Source: Vagococcus bubulae
Lineage (GTDB): Bacteria; Bacillota; Bacilli; Lactobacillales; Vagococcaceae
Direction: 5' to 3'
Assembly (NCBI RefSeq): GCF_003950315.1
Contig: NZ_NGJT01000001.1
Span: forward strand, 1-64,000
Length of the DNA stretch: 64,000 nt
Below are positions 28,034 to 36,559 of the stretch, piece after piece. The number at the start of each line of letters is the position of its first letter. The stretch's first letter is position 1. The translations under genes and the position numbers were made by a program. The notes under the pieces were generated by a model. It did no database searches and was not told the DNA's origin. It was given only the letters and a program-made list of their open reading frames with translations.

Positions 28034-28406
28034 ATTTTTGTCAAATTTTAAAGTAATGTCAAATTTATCATCTTTTTTAATTGCTTAATGTTATAAGGCT
28101 GTTTATCGAGAAACTTCTTATTTTCATGTTGAGAAATTATTTTATCTTCGTAACTAGCGTGTGACTAAAATTCGTCTACTATTTGTATACATTGAAAAAA
28201 CTGCTATTAGTGAAATTAAATAGTAATCAAGATGCTATGGACATTGGTGAGCAGATAATTTAGCTGAAGGAACAAAAGCAAAATAAAGAATAGAGGTACA
28301 AAGTGAAGGGAATTCTTTTTATGTTTTAGTTTAAATAATACTCGTACTATTATTTAATTTCTGAAGATTGTATAATGATATTAGCAAAGGAAGGTGGAGT
28401 CTGAGA
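28034..28406. other. Gene-free stretch with an inverted repeat and -10 before the next gene
   Basis: No gene is supported. AAATAATA (28333-28340) and TATTATTT (28348-28355) form an eight-base inverted repeat around CTCGTAC. A perfect TATAAT lies at 28371-28376, so the repeat covers the -35 region of the promoter for 28407-29102. It could be an operator for a repressor. The rest (28034-28330) is AT-rich with scattered stops in all frames. Confidence 0.4.
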
Positions 28407-29102
28407 ATGGATAATAAGATTGAAAGAATGCGAGGTTATTCTGCTTTAGCTTCATGGGCTGTTTGGGAAAGTAATCGAGCTGATGGGGAATTCAAAAATG
28501 AAGCAGATTTAGTTGAAGACATTGATTTTTCTATATATGAAGACCAATTAAAAAAATCAAATACTATTTTTGTAGCCATGAATCCTGGTGGAGAGTTTGA
28601 TGAAGAAAAGGCAAAGTTAGCAACTAGAAAAATAGAAAATAAAGAAAGACCATGGAATAATTTTCACAATGTAGGACGAAGTAGAGATTACTTGCTCGCT
28701 CAGGCAATTAAAGGTACTCCTGAATACGGGTCTTATATGACTGACTTTTTTCCAATTGTAGGGAGTAATAGCTCTACAATTACTAAATTTATTAATTCTA
28801 TAGATAACAAAGAATTATTAGAAAGACTTATATTAGAATTTGATGAAGAAATTTCGTTGTTACTTCCAAAAGAAAAAGAGATCAGATTACTTTGTATAGG
28901 AAAAAAGCCATATGAGTGGTCAGAAAAATTCCTGATAAATTCAAAACTTAAACTGAAAAAAACATATAAGATTTTCTATATTCCTCATTATTCTGGTGCA
29001 AATAATGGTGGAATTAAGAATGAGGCTGAAAAACTAGGTGTTGAAAATTATTATCCTACAGTAGTAAAGACAATCTTAAAAAAAATTCGTGATGAACAAT
29101 AA
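28407..29102 (+). CDS. Unknown cytoplasmic protein with possible uracil-DNA-glycosylase-like motifs
   Basis: A 231-residue intact protein without membrane segments. IFVAMNPGGEFDEEK (about 53-67) resembles motif 1 of the UDG superfamily (NPG) and FYIPHYSGANNGG (about 195-207) resembles motif 2 (HPS). Central features include PWNNFHNVGRSRDYLL and YMTDFFPIVGSNS, plus a predicted beta-strand IRLLCIGKKPYEW. The fold assignment is inference from these two short motifs, and the catalytic residue cannot be confirmed. ATG 28407 is chosen for the AAGGTGGAG box upstream and the strong MDNKIER start; upstream ATG 28377 has none. It is the only intact gene in the second module, between repeats A and B, so it may be cargo such as defence or nucleotide repair. 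Confidence 0.6.
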   Translation: MDNKIERMRGYSALASWAVWESNRADGEFKNEADLVEDIDFSIYEDQLKKSNTIFVAMNPGGEFDEEKAKLATRKIENKERPWNNFHNVGRSRDYLLAQAIKGTPEYGSYMTDFFPIVGSNSSTITKFINSIDNKELLERLILEFDEEISLLLPKEKEIRLLCIGKKPYEWSEKFLINSKLKLKKTYKIFYIPHYSGANNGGIKNEAEKLGVENYYPTVVKTILKKIRDEQ

Positions 29103-29251
29103 CGAAAACAGTTAGTGTTGGCTCATAACGAAATTCGTATAGCTAATAAGATGGGAAAACCTAGGAAATAATGACTAGGGAAATGAGTGTTTAATAAATA
29201 CTAAAGTGACGTTATTAAGCGGTATTAAGAAAAAACCAACGCAAATATGGG

Positions 29252-29348
29252 CGAAATAAATAATAGGTATTTATAAAGTCTTGAGCAATTCGTAGTTTCT
29301 ACGGATTGCTTTTTGTGTATAAAGGGGATAATTATCAATTATTCTTGG
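29252..29348 (+). repeat. ~97-bp repeat B, second copy of rlmD-downstream sequence
   Basis: The partner of 27936-28033. It retains CGAAATAAATAATAGGTATT, the hairpin and the trailer. Just upstream, CAACGCAAATATGG could be an eroded version of the attachment core, but that likeness is weak. Bases 29103-29251 hold a short open stretch (29115-29171, LAHNEIRIANKMGKPRK then stop) that looks like a leftover gene end; nothing else is seen. Confidence 0.7.
29284..29314 (+). terminator. Terminator inside repeat B
   Basis: GCAATTCGTA (29284-29293) pairs with TACGGATTGC (29300-29309), followed by five T residues. It is a copy of the hairpin at 27968. Confidence 0.75.
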
Positions 29349-29364
29349 TCAGAACGAACACATT

Positions 29365-29405
29365 AAAAAAGCCAAAGTATCAAAACAAGTTAATGCTTTG
29401 GCTTT
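29365..29405 (-). terminator. Terminator of the MucBP surface protein gene
   Basis: On the minus strand AAAGCCAAAGCAT pairs with ATACTTTGGCTTT (ten paired bases plus more at the loop side) and is followed by a T run. It lies 33 bases past the stop codon at 29438. Confidence 0.8.
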
Positions 29406-29437
29406 AGTTTAAATTGTTTGTGAAAAAAGGGGGGATA

Positions 29438-32020
29438 CTACTTTTGACGACGAAATACAGTAATTAGGCTAGTGATGGATGACATCATTAATCCTAAAAT
29501 AACTAGTTTATTTTCTTTAGCCTCGCTAGTTTTAGGTAAAAGTTTTTTTGACGTATTATTGGTTGAAGGAAGGATTGCATCTTTTGTTGTTGTATTAGTA
29601 TCATCAGTTTTTCCGTTACCAATATTTTGATTGTTTACGACATTATTTTCATCATTTTTCTCTACATCATTATCATCTTTTGTATCATCTATGATAGAAT
29701 CATCGGAAATTCGCTCATATACATAGGTGACATTGATATTTTCATTACCAAATTTCCCGCGTTCATTATCAGGAACAGAAACTAAACGATAACCATTAAT
29801 TTCAATTGGATGAGTTTGATAATCTTCACCAACAATGCCAGTCTCGACAATTGACTCTGCAATAGATTGCCCATTTTCATCAACAAACAATGTTGTAATT
29901 TGACCATATTCAATAGAAGGAGGTATCGTTTCATCTTTTTGATAAACATAAGTGACGGTAATATCTCCATTAATAAACTGCCCTATCTCATTATTAGGAA
30001 CAGAGATAAGGGTGTATCCTTCGATGTCAATTGGACTTGTTTGATAGGTTTCTCCTACAATGCCAGTTTCAACAATCGGTTTAGAGATGGAGTTTCCATT
30101 CTCATCAACAAACAATGTTGTGACTTGTCCGTATTCAATAGAAGGAGGTATTGTTTCATCTTTTTGATAAACATAAGTGACGGTAATATTCCCATTGATA
30201 AATTGTCCTATCTCATTATTCGGAACAGAGATAAGTGTGTATCCTTCGATATCAATCGGACTTGTTTGATAATTTGTTCCTATAATCCCAGTGTCCACGA
30301 CAGGAGCAGCAATAGAATTCCCATCTTCATCAACGAAGAATGTTGTGACTTGTCCATATTCATTTATAGGAGGCGTGACATCATTTGCTTTATAAATGTA
30401 GGTAACAGTAATTGTTCCATCAATAAATTGTCCATATTCATTATTAGGAACGGAGATAAGAGTATATCCATCAATCTCAATTGGGTAAGTTTGATAGTCT
30501 GTTCCGACAATCCCAGTGTCCACGACAGGAGCAGCAATAGAATGTCCGTTTTCGTCCACGAAAACAGTTGTGACTTGTCCGTATTCAACAGAAGGAGGCG
30601 TGACAACATCTTTTTTGTAAACATAGGTCACGGTGATATTTTCATTACTAAATTTCCCAGTTTTATTATTAGGGACAGAAGTAAGGGTATATCCTTCGAT
30701 ATCAATCGGACTTGTTTGATAGTCTGTCCCTACAACCCCATTATCAACAACAGGAGCAGCAATAGAATTTCCATTTTCATCAATGAATAAAGTAGTGACT
30801 TTACCATACTGAATAGCAGGTGGTGGTGTCACACTATCTTTTTTATATGTCACATTAAATGTCTGAGCATCACAATTGAATGTTCCCTCAATCGTTTTAT
30901 CAGATTGATTTTTTAAAGAGTAGCCAGGAATAGCAGGGGATTTCTCAGAAAAAGGAGTTCCTTTTGCTTGATAAGGCAATGTGTTTGTTTGTAGAATATT
31001 TCCTTCTTCGTCTTGATAGTTAATAGTGATACTGTTATCAACAATCGTTACATCTAAATCTTTTGTAACCGTCGTTTCACCTGTTTCACTTGTAACTGAA
31101 TAGTTTACTTGATATGTTCCTGGTGTATTGTAATCAACTTGAGTTGAATCAATGGTAATATCACTTGTTTTTCCAGTAAAATCAGATGGCCACCATTGAG
31201 ATTGAAAATCAAGACTAGAACTAGCTCCATCTTTATAGTTAGGAGGAGTATCACCTACACATAATTTTTTTTCTGGCGGAAGATTTAGTTGAAGATTTTC
31301 CTTAGCAAAGGAGATACCATTAATATTTGGTTGTACTGTAATGATTGTTGGATCAGATTTATAATAAACTTCTGTTTTAAAGCTGAGATTTGTTTCAATA
31401 TCATAATCTAGGTTATTGACCTTTAAACCAAAAACAAATAAATCTTCGGAGTTAACAGTTTGTGCAATTTGACTAATATCAATTTCATAGGTATAAACAT
31501 TTTGGCTCTCTTGAGTTAGAGTAATAGCAGTTGTTGGATACTGATAATGATCTGCTTCTCTAAACAACGTTACATCGTTCCAATCAATTGTTCCAGGTCC
31601 ATTCAAGGTAAACGTATACTTTATTTTTGATAAATCAGTACGGTTAGCAAATGTACTATAGTCGATTCGACATAAGGGTTGGAATACCGCTTTTTTGGTA
31701 TTTCGTTTAAGAATAAAGGGTGTGCTGTCCCAAACAATTGATTCCTCATTTAATTCATCGATTTCATCTTCATATCCTGGAAATACAGTTTTAGAAAACC
31801 AAGCAGTAGAAGGTGCTATCTCAGTTGATAGAGATTCACCAGATCGAAAAGAGGGAGAGTTATTATTTATTAAAGTCGTATTTAAAGGTAAAGTGTCTTT
31901 GATAAAAGGGCTATTATGATTAAGTTGTTGGCTTGTTTTTGAATGCACGATAAGTGAACCACCAGATGCGGCACTACATAAAAAAATTAATAAGACAGTC
32001 GCTTTATTAATTCTCCTCAT
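29438..32020 (-). CDS. LPXTG-anchored MucBP-repeat surface protein
   Basis: An 860-residue cell-wall adhesin. A signal peptide lies at 1-28. A unique N-terminal region of about 200 residues (beta-rich, including YTFTLNGPGTIDWNDVTLF) follows. An Ig-like segment comes next (TPGTYQVNYSVTSETGE), then one divergent MucBP-like unit (ITINYQDEEGNILQ). Five close MucBP repeats of about 73-75 residues follow, each with YGQVTTLFVDENGNSI and GYTLISVPNNEIGQF. A polar spacer and a sorting signal LPKTS, hydrophobic helix, RRQK end the protein. MucBP domains bind mucin glycoproteins in lactobacilli. Proline-rich TPP or IPP linkers separate the repeats. ATG 32020 has CCTCC on plus at 29-33 bases (AGGAGG) upstream. 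It is monocistronic between a promoter at 32063 and the terminator at 29365. Confidence 0.9.
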   Translation of the reverse strand: MRRINKATVLLIFLCSAASGGSLIVHSKTSQQLNHNSPFIKDTLPLNTTLINNNSPSFRSGESLSTEIAPSTAWFSKTVFPGYEDEIDELNEESIVWDSTPFILKRNTKKAVFQPLCRIDYSTFANRTDLSKIKYTFTLNGPGTIDWNDVTLFREADHYQYPTTAITLTQESQNVYTYEIDISQIAQTVNSEDLFVFGLKVNNLDYDIETNLSFKTEVYYKSDPTIITVQPNINGISFAKENLQLNLPPEKKLCVGDTPPNYKDGASSSLDFQSQWWPSDFTGKTSDITIDSTQVDYNTPGTYQVNYSVTSETGETTVTKDLDVTIVDNSITINYQDEEGNILQTNTLPYQAKGTPFSEKSPAIPGYSLKNQSDKTIEGTFNCDAQTFNVTYKKDSVTPPPAIQYGKVTTLFIDENGNSIAAPVVDNGVVGTDYQTSPIDIEGYTLTSVPNNKTGKFSNENITVTYVYKKDVVTPPSVEYGQVTTVFVDENGHSIAAPVVDTGIVGTDYQTYPIEIDGYTLISVPNNEYGQFIDGTITVTYIYKANDVTPPINEYGQVTTFFVDEDGNSIAAPVVDTGIIGTNYQTSPIDIEGYTLISVPNNEIGQFINGNITVTYVYQKDETIPPSIEYGQVTTLFVDENGNSISKPIVETGIVGETYQTSPIDIEGYTLISVPNNEIGQFINGDITVTYVYQKDETIPPSIEYGQITTLFVDENGQSIAESIVETGIVGEDYQTHPIEINGYRLVSVPDNERGKFGNENINVTYVYERISDDSIIDDTKDDNDVEKNDENNVVNNQNIGNGKTDDTNTTTKDAILPSTNNTSKKLLPKTSEAKENKLVILGLMMSSITSLITVFRRQK
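29700..30817 (-). repeat. Five tandem MucBP-encoding repeats, ~222-225 bp each
   Basis: Five units in one frame, each about 74 codons, with high DNA similarity. The units centred near 29970 and 30190 are nearly identical in the ISVPNNEIGQFING section. Close DNA identity suggests recent unit duplication and likely length variation between strains. Confidence 0.8.
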
Positions 32021-32062
32021 AATTAATACCTCCTTTTTTGAATATATTTCAAATTGAGTTAA

Positions 32063-32091
32063 ATTATAAATTAATCAAGATAAAAAGTAAA
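32063..32091 (-). promoter_or_regulatory. Promoter of the MucBP surface protein gene
   Basis: On the minus strand TTTACT (32091-32086) and TATAAT (32068-32063) are separated by exactly 17 bases, about 40 bases before the ATG. Confidence 0.65.
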
Positions 32092-32204
32092 CGAATAGGT
32101 GTTTATTTTAATCGTTTAGTAATGATGAATGATAATTTTCTCAACACATATCATTATAAGATATTCTGTAGATAAAAGATACGTTTTTTAGAGGAAAAAA
32201 TAGG

Positions 32205-32250
32205 ATAATGTAAAGTTTATAAAAATATGTAGAATACATTTTTACATTAT
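32205..32250 (+). promoter_or_regulatory. Candidate operator: ten-base inverted repeat upstream of the ABC/TCS operon
   Basis: ATAATGTAAA (32205-32214) is the exact reverse complement of TTTACATTAT (32241-32250), with 26 bases between. A smaller TGTA/TACA pair lies inside. It sits 54-99 bases before the ABC start, upstream of TATAAT at 32272-32277, a suitable place for binding of the operon's own OmpR-type regulator. No clear -35 is seen. Confidence 0.4.
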
Positions 32251-32303
32251 ATTTCAATTATATTTAGTCATTATAATAAGGTCATCAAAAGGAGGACATG
32301 ACA

Positions 32304-33020
32304 ATGAAGAATATAATTGAAATAAAAGATGTGTCAAAACAGTTTAAACATCAAGTTGTTTTAGATAATCTGTCATTAACAATAGAGGAAGGAGGAGTGT
32401 ATGGTTTATTGGGACCAAATGGGGCAGGAAAGTCAACGCTACTAAAAATGATCACCCAAGTTATCAAACCAGATTCCGGCATAATTTATTTTAAGTCAAA
32501 GCCAATCAAACAAAGCGACTTACTACAGATAGGAGCGATTATTGAAAATCCTGCTATCTATCCTAATTTAACTGCTTATGAAAATTTAGAGGTTTTGGTC
32601 ACATTATTAAATATTAGTAAAACACGAATTAAGGAAGTCTTATCCATTGTTTCGTTAGATAATACAGGGAAAAAATTAGCAAAAGATTTTTCTTTTGGAA
32701 TGAAGCAACGTTTAGGGATTGCTATGGCGTTAATCAATCATCCAAAATTATTGATTTTAGATGAACCGACAAATGGACTTGATCCTGTTGGAATACAAGA
32801 GTTAAGGGAATTAATAAAGCTATTTTCTAGTCAAGGAATCACGGTCATCTTATCAAGTCATTTATTAAGTGAAGTGCAACAGGTTGCTGATAAAGTAGGG
32901 ATTATCAATCATGGACGATTGCGTTATGAAGGAAAAAATGATCCAACTGATACTCATCTTGAAGAATTATTTATGGAAATTATTAAACAGGATGGTAGAG
33001 AAAATGATGAAGTATATTAA
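32304..33020 (+). CDS. ABC transporter ATPase, lantibiotic-immunity type (LanF-like)
   Basis: A 238-residue ATPase that powers export or removal of peptide antibiotics together with the next two permeases. Walker A (GPNGAGKST), Q-loop region (IIENPAIYPNLTAYENL), signature FSFGMKQRLGIA and Walker B (LLILDEPTNGLDP) are all intact, with the switch histidine in SSHLL. This group includes BcrA and LanF. Start 32304 is eight bases after AGGAGG; the earlier ATG at 32298 is too close. It is the first of five overlapping genes (F, E, G, response regulator, kinase), an arrangement seen in bacitracin and lantibiotic resistance modules. No lanthipeptide precursor or LanB/C/M enzyme is nearby. Confidence 0.92.
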   Translation: MKNIIEIKDVSKQFKHQVVLDNLSLTIEEGGVYGLLGPNGAGKSTLLKMITQVIKPDSGIIYFKSKPIKQSDLLQIGAIIENPAIYPNLTAYENLEVLVTLLNISKTRIKEVLSIVSLDNTGKKLAKDFSFGMKQRLGIAMALINHPKLLILDEPTNGLDPVGIQELRELIKLFSSQGITVILSSHLLSEVQQVADKVGIINHGRLRYEGKNDPTDTHLEELFMEIIKQDGRENDEVY

Positions 33021-33759
33021 AGCAGAGGGCATCAAAGAAAAACGTTCTGCCAATGTGACACTGATGAATCTTGTGCCTATCATTGTGGTAGTATTTAATC
33101 TTCTAATGGTTAATCTAATGGGCATCGCACCACCAGGTAAAAGTTACATCATGGCAACATCATTTAATTGGTATCCAATTCTGATTTTACCAGTTATCCT
33201 CAGTTTATTGGTTGTCAACAGTTGTAGTAAAGAAACAACCGCACATATTATTAGACAAAAAAGTTTAGGGCTAAGTAAAAGTAAGATGCTACTAGCAAAA
33301 AATGCCATCGTGCTAGGAGAACTTTTGTTGATGTTAATAATTTCTTCTATACTTATAGATGGAGTAGGAACCTTTATTTTTCATGAAATGATTCAAATTA
33401 AGACCTTAGTTATGGCAACTATTATTCTTTTTATTGGAAGTTTGCCAGTGATTGGTCTGTCATTTTTATTTATAGAACTATTACATAAAAAAATTATCGT
33501 CATTTTGATTAACTTTTTATTGGTTTTTCCATCACCTATTATGGCAGTGACATCAAAGTGGGTGTTTTTTCCATGCTCATATAGTTTACGTATGTTAGCA
33601 CCTATTATTGGTATTCATCCCAATGGCACATTTTTGGCGGAGCATCACCCCTTGATGAATAGAGAGTCAATTTATATAGGCATCATTTTAAGTTTGTGTG
33701 TTTATGTGCTAAGTCTTATATTACTAACTATCGTGTCGAGGAGGAAAAACAATGATTAA
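33004..33759 (+). CDS. ABC permease, LanE/MutE-like
   Basis: A permease of about 251 residues with six predicted membrane helices. MKYIKAEGIKEKRSANVTL is a typical cytoplasmic N-terminus of lantibiotic ABC permeases. It overlaps the ATPase gene by 17 bases, and ATG 33004 or 33007 could be used. Two permeases of roughly 250 residues each, one here and one at 33752, indicate the LanFEG heteromeric architecture rather than the single large BceB-type permease. Function in peptide antibiotic export is inferred from the whole operon; the substrate is unknown. Confidence 0.85.
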   Translation: MMKYIKAEGIKEKRSANVTLMNLVPIIVVVFNLLMVNLMGIAPPGKSYIMATSFNWYPILILPVILSLLVVNSCSKETTAHIIRQKSLGLSKSKMLLAKNAIVLGELLLMLIISSILIDGVGTFIFHEMIQIKTLVMATIILFIGSLPVIGLSFLFIELLHKKIIVILINFLLVFPSPIMAVTSKWVFFPCSYSLRMLAPIIGIHPNGTFLAEHHPLMNRESIYIGIILSLCVYVLSLILLTIVSRRKNND

Positions 33760-34474
33760 ATCATACTGGATTAGAAGTAAAAGGACTCCAGTGAGAGTGT
33801 TAATGATACTAGCCCCCATATTATATTCGGTTATCATTTGTGTGTTTTTTTCTGTTTCTAAAACATTAAAAGGACAAGAGGTACTCTCATTTTTTGCCAT
33901 GCTGTCCATTATCGCTAGTTTTTCCTTGAGTGTGCTTGTTCCGATGGTTTATGATTCAGATAAATTGGCTAGTTTCTATGCCAATGATTTACGAATTGGT
34001 ATCAACAGACGGCGATTATTTTTAACAAGATTTGTATTGATAAAGCTTATTTGTGTGGTTGTTGTTTTAATAGCAGTGAGTCTATTGGCTATTTTTTTAT
34101 TAGTTACGGATAAATTATTTCATCGTACCGAGTTCATTCTATTAACCATCACTCTACTAATCACTTTAATGCCAATGATTGTGGTTTATCAATATGTATC
34201 ACTACGATTTTCTTATTCTGGTAGCGTCATAATGGGGTGTTTGACTACATTAGCAGCCATTTTACTTGGGACAACTCATTTGGGTGACAATATTTGCCAG
34301 TTTTTGCCTTTTACATGGCCGATAAAACTTACCTTTGATGTAGGAAAAGAAATGATTCCTTTTCATGTGCTCAGTCTATTTTGGATGGGCTCTGTTTTAA
34401 TAACGTCAATTCTTCTCTACCTATTGTCGCTTTGGTATAATAATTGGGATGGTGTGACACGATTGGAGGAATAA
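33752..34474 (+). CDS. ABC permease, LanG/MutG-like
   Basis: A 240-residue integral membrane protein with about six helices, beginning MIKSYWIRSKRTPVRVLMI. It overlaps the previous permease by eight bases and has AGGAGG upstream, then a two-base gap to the response regulator gene. It resembles the G component of LanFEG systems in length and N-terminus. With the F and E components it should form the full transporter in the cytoplasmic membrane. Confidence 0.85.
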   Translation: MIKSYWIRSKRTPVRVLMILAPILYSVIICVFFSVSKTLKGQEVLSFFAMLSIIASFSLSVLVPMVYDSDKLASFYANDLRIGINRRRLFLTRFVLIKLICVVVVLIAVSLLAIFLLVTDKLFHRTEFILLTITLLITLMPMIVVYQYVSLRFSYSGSVIMGCLTTLAAILLGTTHLGDNICQFLPFTWPIKLTFDVGKEMIPFHVLSLFWMGSVLITSILLYLLSLWYNNWDGVTRLEE

Positions 34475-34475
34475 A

Positions 34476-35144
34476 ATGAAACTGTTAGTGATAGATGATG
34501 ACGAAGATTTATTAAAATTAATAGGGAATGCCCTCAGTAAAGAATACACAGTCGATGTTAAGTTAGGTGCTAATGATATCAATCCTGATGATTTAAAACA
34601 GTATGATTTAGTGATATTAGATGTCATGATGCCAGAGATGACTGGTTTTGAGTTTTTAAAACAATATAGAGAGTGGATTGATGCACCTATCATTCTTCTG
34701 ACAGCAAAAGATTTTGAAAAAGATAAATTAGAAGGATTTGCTTTGGGAGCAGATGATTATGTCACGAAACCTTTTTCCATTAAAGAAATACGCGCCAGAG
34801 TAGCAGCTCATTTAAGAAGAGAGCAACGTCAAAAGCACTATCGGTTGGTAGATTATCCAGTATCGTGTGATTTAGTAGCAAAAGGATTCTTTTGTGATGA
34901 AACAGAAATCGCACTCACGTCTAGTGAATACACTATTTGTGAACTCTTGTTAAAAAATAAAGGACAAGTCTTTTCTAAAGAAAATCTATATACCTCTGTT
35001 TATGGATTGGACGCAGTGGGAGATAGCCAAACCACAATGACTGAGCGAGTGAAACAAATTCGGGCCAAATTTCATCCTTTTGGTGTGAATCCAATTAAAA
35101 CAGTTTGGGGAGTGGGGTATAAATGGGAAGTAGAAAAGGATTAA
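34476..35144 (+). CDS. OmpR-family response regulator
   Basis: A 222-residue two-domain regulator. The receiver domain has the acidic pair near DDDEDL, the phospho-acceptor aspartate in LVILDVMMPEMTG (about 50), the conserved threonine (LLTAKD) and lysine (TKPF). The C-terminal winged helix carries LTSSEYTICELLLKNKGQVFSKENL and ends VKTVWGVGYKWE-like (TVWGVGYKWEVE). Partnered with the kinase that overlaps its end. It probably activates the ABC operon; the inverted repeat at 32205-32250 is a candidate target. Confidence 0.93.
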   Translation: MKLLVIDDDEDLLKLIGNALSKEYTVDVKLGANDINPDDLKQYDLVILDVMMPEMTGFEFLKQYREWIDAPIILLTAKDFEKDKLEGFALGADDYVTKPFSIKEIRARVAAHLRREQRQKHYRLVDYPVSCDLVAKGFFCDETEIALTSSEYTICELLLKNKGQVFSKENLYTSVYGLDAVGDSQTTMTERVKQIRAKFHPFGVNPIKTVWGVGYKWEVEKD

Positions 35145-36469
35145 CACAATTAGTAACCAAATATGCTGTTATGGAGTTACTTTACACGTTTTTTGTCATG
35201 GTTTTTTTCTTTGTACTCCTTAATATTTTGGTGAATGTTGGAATAATCTATCCGGCGAATTACCCAGAAAGTCAACTTAATCAAGTTGAAAAAGAGTTTA
35301 AATCGGATAATTGGACACCAGAAAGTTTACCCTTTTTTTATGATTATGAGTATATCAAAAAGGGAAACATAGTGGATAATACCATTAATCAGACATATCA
35401 ATCATATGTCAAAACAGCTAAAAAAACAGGACGAGCTTCAAAGGATAGTTTTATTGGGGCAAGAGTGTTTCGATATTACACAGTTGGTGAGAAAGAACTG
35501 ATTGTGAGTTACAAATTGAGTATGCTCTTTTCATCAAAGTCACTTAACCAAGTTATTCCTCATGTTGAAGGGTTTTATTGGTTTTTAGTCTTTTTTGTTT
35601 GGATAAGTGGTTTTTTATTTTTAATTGTGAGATTAACGAAGAGATTGAAACGAGAAATTCAAAAAATCTCAACAGCCAGTGTCTACATTCAACAACATAA
35701 TCTTGATTACCCAAGAATGACGAGTGATTATAAAGAAATAAATGAAGTGTTATCAACGATTGATGTACTAGCACATGATTTAAAAGAATCTTTGCAGGAA
35801 CAATGGCAAATGCAAGAAAATCAACGCCATCTGATTGAGTCGGTGACACATGATATTAGAACACCCATCACATTGGTTAAAGGTAATCTTGAATTATTAA
35901 GTGAAGAAGAGTTGACAGAAACATCTTACGAAAGAGTATCAGACATGGAAAAAGGTGTCTCTCGTTTAGAAAGCTACGTTGAAAAATTACGAATGATTTC
36001 AACACATATGTTTGAGGAAAAAAAGGGAGTAACCAAGGATGTATTGAATAATTGGATTGATATGGCACAGCTATTATGCGATACGCATCATCGAACTCTA
36101 ATGATAACATGTGCTGATATAAGTGATAAGCTACTTGAAACAGATGGTATCGCGATGGCTTTACAAAATATTATGATTAATGCGATTGAACATTCTAAAA
36201 TCAATTCGACTATTCTGCTAGATTTTAGTGATAATCATGATGACTATCGTATTACGGTAACGGATGAGGGAACAGGTTTTTCTGACGTGATACTAGAAGC
36301 AGCCTCAAGAAAATATGTATCTAGTAAGTTAGATAATACCACGTCACACGGATTGGGACTTCATATTGTCAAAGAAATAGTGAAGAGAAACAATGGGCAA
36401 CTAATTATAAAAAATCGTGATCATTTTCATCAAACTGGTGCGGTTATTAGTATGGTGTTTATAAAATAA
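35123..36469 (+). CDS. Membrane sensor histidine kinase paired with the regulator
   Basis: A 448-residue kinase with two membrane helices (about 14-38 and 153-173), an extracytoplasmic loop of about 110 residues, a HAMP-like segment, an H-box SVTHDIRTPITLVKGNLELL (His near 240), an N-box (MINAIEHSK) and G-boxes (DEGTGFS, GLGLHIVKE). The fairly long external loop could sense the peptide directly, unlike BceS kinases with almost no loop. It overlaps the regulator gene by 22 bases, so the two are coupled. The whole unit resembles LanFEG-RK modules such as CprABC-RK in clostridia. Confidence 0.92.
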   Translation: MGSRKGLTQLVTKYAVMELLYTFFVMVFFFVLLNILVNVGIIYPANYPESQLNQVEKEFKSDNWTPESLPFFYDYEYIKKGNIVDNTINQTYQSYVKTAKKTGRASKDSFIGARVFRYYTVGEKELIVSYKLSMLFSSKSLNQVIPHVEGFYWFLVFFVWISGFLFLIVRLTKRLKREIQKISTASVYIQQHNLDYPRMTSDYKEINEVLSTIDVLAHDLKESLQEQWQMQENQRHLIESVTHDIRTPITLVKGNLELLSEEELTETSYERVSDMEKGVSRLESYVEKLRMISTHMFEEKKGVTKDVLNNWIDMAQLLCDTHHRTLMITCADISDKLLETDGIAMALQNIMINAIEHSKINSTILLDFSDNHDDYRITVTDEGTGFSDVILEAASRKYVSSKLDNTTSHGLGLHIVKEIVKRNNGQLIIKNRDHFHQTGAVISMVFIK

Positions 36470-36510
36470 AAAGGACGAAGCAAGTTAGTTGTAGTATTGT
36501 CTTTTTCGTT
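36468..36510 (+). terminator. Weak terminator after the kinase gene
   Basis: AAAAAGGAC pairs with GTCTTTTT (one G-T pair) with a large loop, followed by CGTTG. The stem is short, so termination may be incomplete. Confidence 0.4.
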
Positions 36511-36559
36511 GTATAGTTACTTACATAAAGTAAGAGTTATAGAAAGAGGTCGATAAAAT

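Noticed and set aside
29867-30790. Plus-strand open frame of 307 codons opposite the MucBP repeats
   Set aside because: It is the antisense of the tandem MucBP units, is itself repetitive for that reason and has no ribosome binding site.
35553-35849. Minus-strand frame in the kinase gene
   Set aside because: Shadow ORF inside a complete histidine kinase gene with all motifs intact.
32304-36469. Bacitracin BceAB-RS type module
   Set aside because: There are two ~250-residue permeases rather than one ~650-residue BceB, and the kinase has a large external loop; this fits the LanFEG-RK type better.
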